NCBI GenBank assembly: GCA_964421085.1 | Contig: CAYQVO010000032.1 | Span: 1-43,722, forward strand | Origin: CAYQVO01 sp964421085 | GTDB taxonomy: Bacteria; Bdellovibrionota_C; UBA2361; CAYQVO01 | DNA length: 43,722 nt | Direction of reading: 5' to 3' | Part shown: in pieces, positions 41,943-43,722 of the stretch | How positions within the stretch are numbered: position 1 is the stretch's first letter | Layout: each line of letters starts with the position of its first letter | Notes under the pieces: generated by a model | The model's input: the letters and a program-made list of their open reading frames with translations, nothing else | Databases searched by the model: none | What the model was told of the DNA's origin: nothing | Made by a program: the position numbers and the translations under genes

Positions 41943-42191
41943 ATGCCTTTATATGACTTTCACTGTAAAGACTGCGGCCGTTTTTTCGAGATTTCACTTA
42001 CTCTCGCGGAACGGGAAGATGCGGTCTCTGAAAAGAAAATATGTCCGGGGTGTTCGTCGTCCAAAGTGGAGCAGCGAATGACATTCTCAGGCGGTATCAG
42101 CACAGGAGGCGGACTCAAGACCTTTGCGGAAGGGCCGCCCTGCGCGTCAGGCGGAGCATGCCCTTCCGGCAAGTGTCCATGGGAGGGGTGA
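41943..42191 (+). CDS. FmdB-family zinc-ribbon protein
   Basis: An 82-aa protein with the FmdB/CxxC_CxxC_SSSS regulatory-domain pattern: M-P-L-Y-D-F-H-C-K-D-C-G at the start and C-P-G-C-S-S-S-K-V-E in the middle give a four-cysteine zinc ribbon, followed by R-M-T-F-S-G-G. The C-terminus adds three more cysteines in a G/C/P-rich tail (P-P-C-A-S-G-G-A-C-P-S-G-K-C-P), which could bind a second metal. Function of the family is unclear; members are proposed transcription regulators. It is the only intact gene between two pseudogenes, and its stop is one base from the end of the convergent korAB remnant. Confidence 0.88.
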   Translation: MPLYDFHCKDCGRFFEISLTLAEREDAVSEKKICPGCSSSKVEQRMTFSGGISTGGGLKTFAEGPPCASGGACPSGKCPWEG

Positions 42192-42192
42192 A

Positions 42193-43175
42193 CTATTCGA
42201 CCACCCACGTATGCTCTTTCGTGAACAGATCCTTCAATCTCTTATCAGCGCCGGCGGTGGAAGGAAGACAAAACGTCAAGCCCCGATTATGCGGATGGAA
42301 AAACTCATCGAAGGACGGACGAGTGTTCCGGTAAAGGATTCCAGACAGAACGGGAAACGCACGACGATCAAGAGCAGAGATGGCCTGAGCCATGGAAAGA
42401 TTCGATTCATCATGGATTGTCACGCCGCTGTCGAGGCTCCGCGAACGTTGCCTGCATCGGAGGAAGCAGGGACCTGTCATTGATCCTCCACGGCTCGAAT
42501 GTGCTGCTGATGGAACCTTCAGCGAGCAGGATCACGGGAGTCCTGTGCTTCGTCGCGATTCTGCACGCCTCACAGGCAAAACGAAATGCGCTCTCCGGCG
42601 ATGAAGCGGCAAAGATGCACAGAAGAGCTTCTCCATGCCCGCCAAAAGCTGCCTGCAGCAGATCGGCCTGCACTGACTTTGTGGGAATTCCTGTCGCCGG
42701 TCCGGCCCTCTGGACATTGCGTATGAGGAAGCCCGCTTTTTTCCGATGCCGCGATAGGGCCGTTTGCGATGGCCGGCGTTCCGTTTATGTTTCGGTACGT
42801 TCCCGGAGGAAGATCCGCGGATGCGACCGAGAAATGCGTGTCGAAAATCCCGGCATCTTCGGCGTACCGCACCCCTTCTTCAAGGACTTTGAGGTTCGCC
42901 TCTGCGAGATCGGGTTCTTTCCTGAACCGTTCGGCGATTTCCTCCCGTATGTAATCCACGGGCCGTTCTTGATCTGGTATGAACTCACTCCTGCCATTGT
43001 GCCTGCAGGCGCGCGTATCTCGGCAGGGAAGCTCGGAAGAGTCACTGTCTCATCCCCGGCAACGGCGGATGCAGTTGTGAATTCCACCCCCTGTAAGCTG
43101 AATGCCGTCCCCTGAATCGCCCGCGAAACGAATCACAACGGTCTCAAGCTCTTTTCGCGGATGAGGAGTACTCAT
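42193..43175 (-). pseudogene. collapsed 2-oxoacid:ferredoxin oxidoreductase genes (korAB-like)
   Basis: Reading the minus strand from ATG 43175 across frames gives, in order: V-V-I-R-F-A-G-D-S-G-D-G-I-Q-L-T-G-G; after a shift F-P-A-E-I-R-A-P-A-G-T-M-A-G-V-S (gamma domain start); after a deletion Y-I-R-E-E-I-A-E-R-F and A-N-L-K-V-L-E-E-G (gamma end); N-G-T-P-A-I-A-N-G (alpha start); after another deletion R-A-G-P-A-T-G-I-P-T-K-S and Q-A-D-L-L-Q-A-A-F-G-G-H-G-E, P-V-I-L-L-A-E-G; then the C-terminal part of the beta subunit, G-V-T-I-H-D-E-S to R-P-S-F-D. An intact pair needs about 2.8 kb; this is 1.0 kb with several frameshifts and at least three deletions. It is divergent from the ABC ATPase gene. 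Confidence 0.85.
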
Positions 43176-43246
43176 GAAGGAAAACTCATGCAATTATAAT
43201 GCAGACGATTACAATACAGCAAAACCAGGCAGCAGCGCTATTCAAT

Positions 43247-43722
43247 ATGTCTTCAATCGCCATCAAACAACTGACAAAAAGCTACGGCGCGGTGCAGGCC
43301 GTCAAAGCGGTTTCCCTCTCGATCGATGAGGGGGCGTTTTTCTTTCTGCTTGGTCCATCCGGCTGCGGCAAAAGCACTCTTCTAAGGCTTATCGCCGGAC
43401 TTGAGATTCCCGACTCCGGCGAACTGAACTTCGACTCTCAAAGCGCGCTGGGTCTTTCACCGCAGGAGCGCAACATAGGCATGGTGTTTCAAAGCTACGC
43501 TCTCTGGCCTCATATGACCGTGGCCGAAAACATCGAATTCGGGCTCCAGGTAAGGAAGATTCCCCGGGCTCAAAGGGCCGAGGCTGCAGGCAGGGCCCTT
43601 GATATAGTCAGGATGCGCGAGCTTCATGCGAGATATCCATCCGAACTTTCGGGCGGCCAGCAGCAGAGGGTCGCTCTCGCGCGGGCCCTTGCGCTTTCCC
43701 CCCGCGTTATTCTTCTTGATGA
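43247..43722 (+). CDS. ABC transporter ATP-binding protein (3' truncated by window end)
   Basis: The first 158 codons of an ABC-transporter ATPase of the MalK/PotA/UgpC type. Walker A is G-P-S-G-C-G-K-S-T (around residue 36), the Q loop lies in V-F-Q-S-Y-A-L-W-P-H-M-T-V, the signature is L-S-G-G-Q-Q-Q-R-V-A-L-A-R-A-L, and Walker B V-I-L-L-D begins at the last bases. The N-A-Y/S-Y-A-L-(F/W/Y)-P-H-M pattern is typical of importers for sugars, polyamines, phosphonates or ferric iron. The start ATG 43247 gives the usual short N-terminus (I-K-Q-L-T-K-S-Y-G); its ribosome site is weak. Substrate and partners lie beyond the window. Confidence 0.93.
   Translation, partial: MSSIAIKQLTKSYGAVQAVKAVSLSIDEGAFFFLLGPSGCGKSTLLRLIAGLEIPDSGELNFDSQSALGLSPQERNIGMVFQSYALWPHMTVAENIEFGLQVRKIPRAQRAEAAGRALDIVRMRELHARYPSELSGGQQQRVALARALALSPRVILLD

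Noticed and set aside
43174..43330. Short plus-strand frame starting at ATG 43174
   Set aside because: It overlaps the ABC ATPase start out of frame and has no family resemblance.

Overview
The window reads as one contig of an uncultured Gram-negative bacterium. The minus-strand order tilS ... ftsH-cdaA-ybbR-glmM-nnr-tsaE-lysC is the arrangement I associate with Desulfobacterota (former Deltaproteobacteria). Together with a complete Bat operon, mprF and frequent GTG/TTG starts, this makes such a lineage likely but not proven. The sequence is draft quality: a 32-base N run interrupts moxR.

Layout. 1-3.8 kb (+): the end of an FGGY (sedoheptulokinase-like) sugar kinase, a HAD-type phosphatase with an extra C-terminal domain, an unknown 160-aa protein and a YeaQ/GlsB-type membrane protein. 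3.8-12.2 kb (-): a tightly overlapping housekeeping operon covering membrane proteolysis (FtsH), c-di-AMP synthesis and its YbbR partner (CdaA, YbbR), peptidoglycan precursor supply (GlmM), NAD(P)HX repair (Nnr, split by a frameshift at a strong quasi-palindrome), tRNA t6A synthesis (TsaE) and aspartate kinase (LysC). 12.2-13.2 kb: unrecognised, apparently broken plus-strand sequence between ftsH and tilS. 13.2-17 kb: tilS, a small heat-shock protein, DoxX, proC and a secreted protein. 17.2-20.4 kb: an accessory patch with a 789-aa unknown protein containing internal duplications, a small unknown gene ending in a 16-bp tandem repeat, and an IS1634-type transposase remnant between two copies of a ~62-bp repeat. 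20.46-28.57 kb (+): moxR, a DUF58 gene, a DUF4381-like gene, batA, a batB-batC fusion, batD and batE. 28.6-31.2 kb (-): glycosyltransferase, response regulator and sensor kinase. 31.4-33.0 kb (+): unknown genes. 33.0-38.0 kb (-): a thrABC operon with fused ThrA, followed by a methyltransferase tail with a frameshift at a T9 tract. 38.1-41.3 kb: a c-heme protein, divergent from mprF. 41.4-43.2 kb: gene debris, namely a collapsed flagellin gene and a collapsed 2-oxoacid:ferredoxin oxidoreductase (korAB) gene pair on either side of an intact fmdB-like gene. The window ends inside an ABC-transporter ATPase gene.

The two aspartate kinases (LysC and ThrA) feed lysine/methionine and threonine synthesis respectively. 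The Bat proteins form a predicted envelope complex driven by the MoxR ATPase. The strongest recurring theme is gene decay: at least four independent remnants (IS1634, methyltransferase, flagellin, korAB) and two more broken frames (nnr, 12.4-13.2 kb). I found no CRISPR array, tRNA, rRNA or intact mobile element, and no convincing new multi-gene system. The least explained items are the 789-aa duplicated protein and the 425-aa protein with a threefold module.
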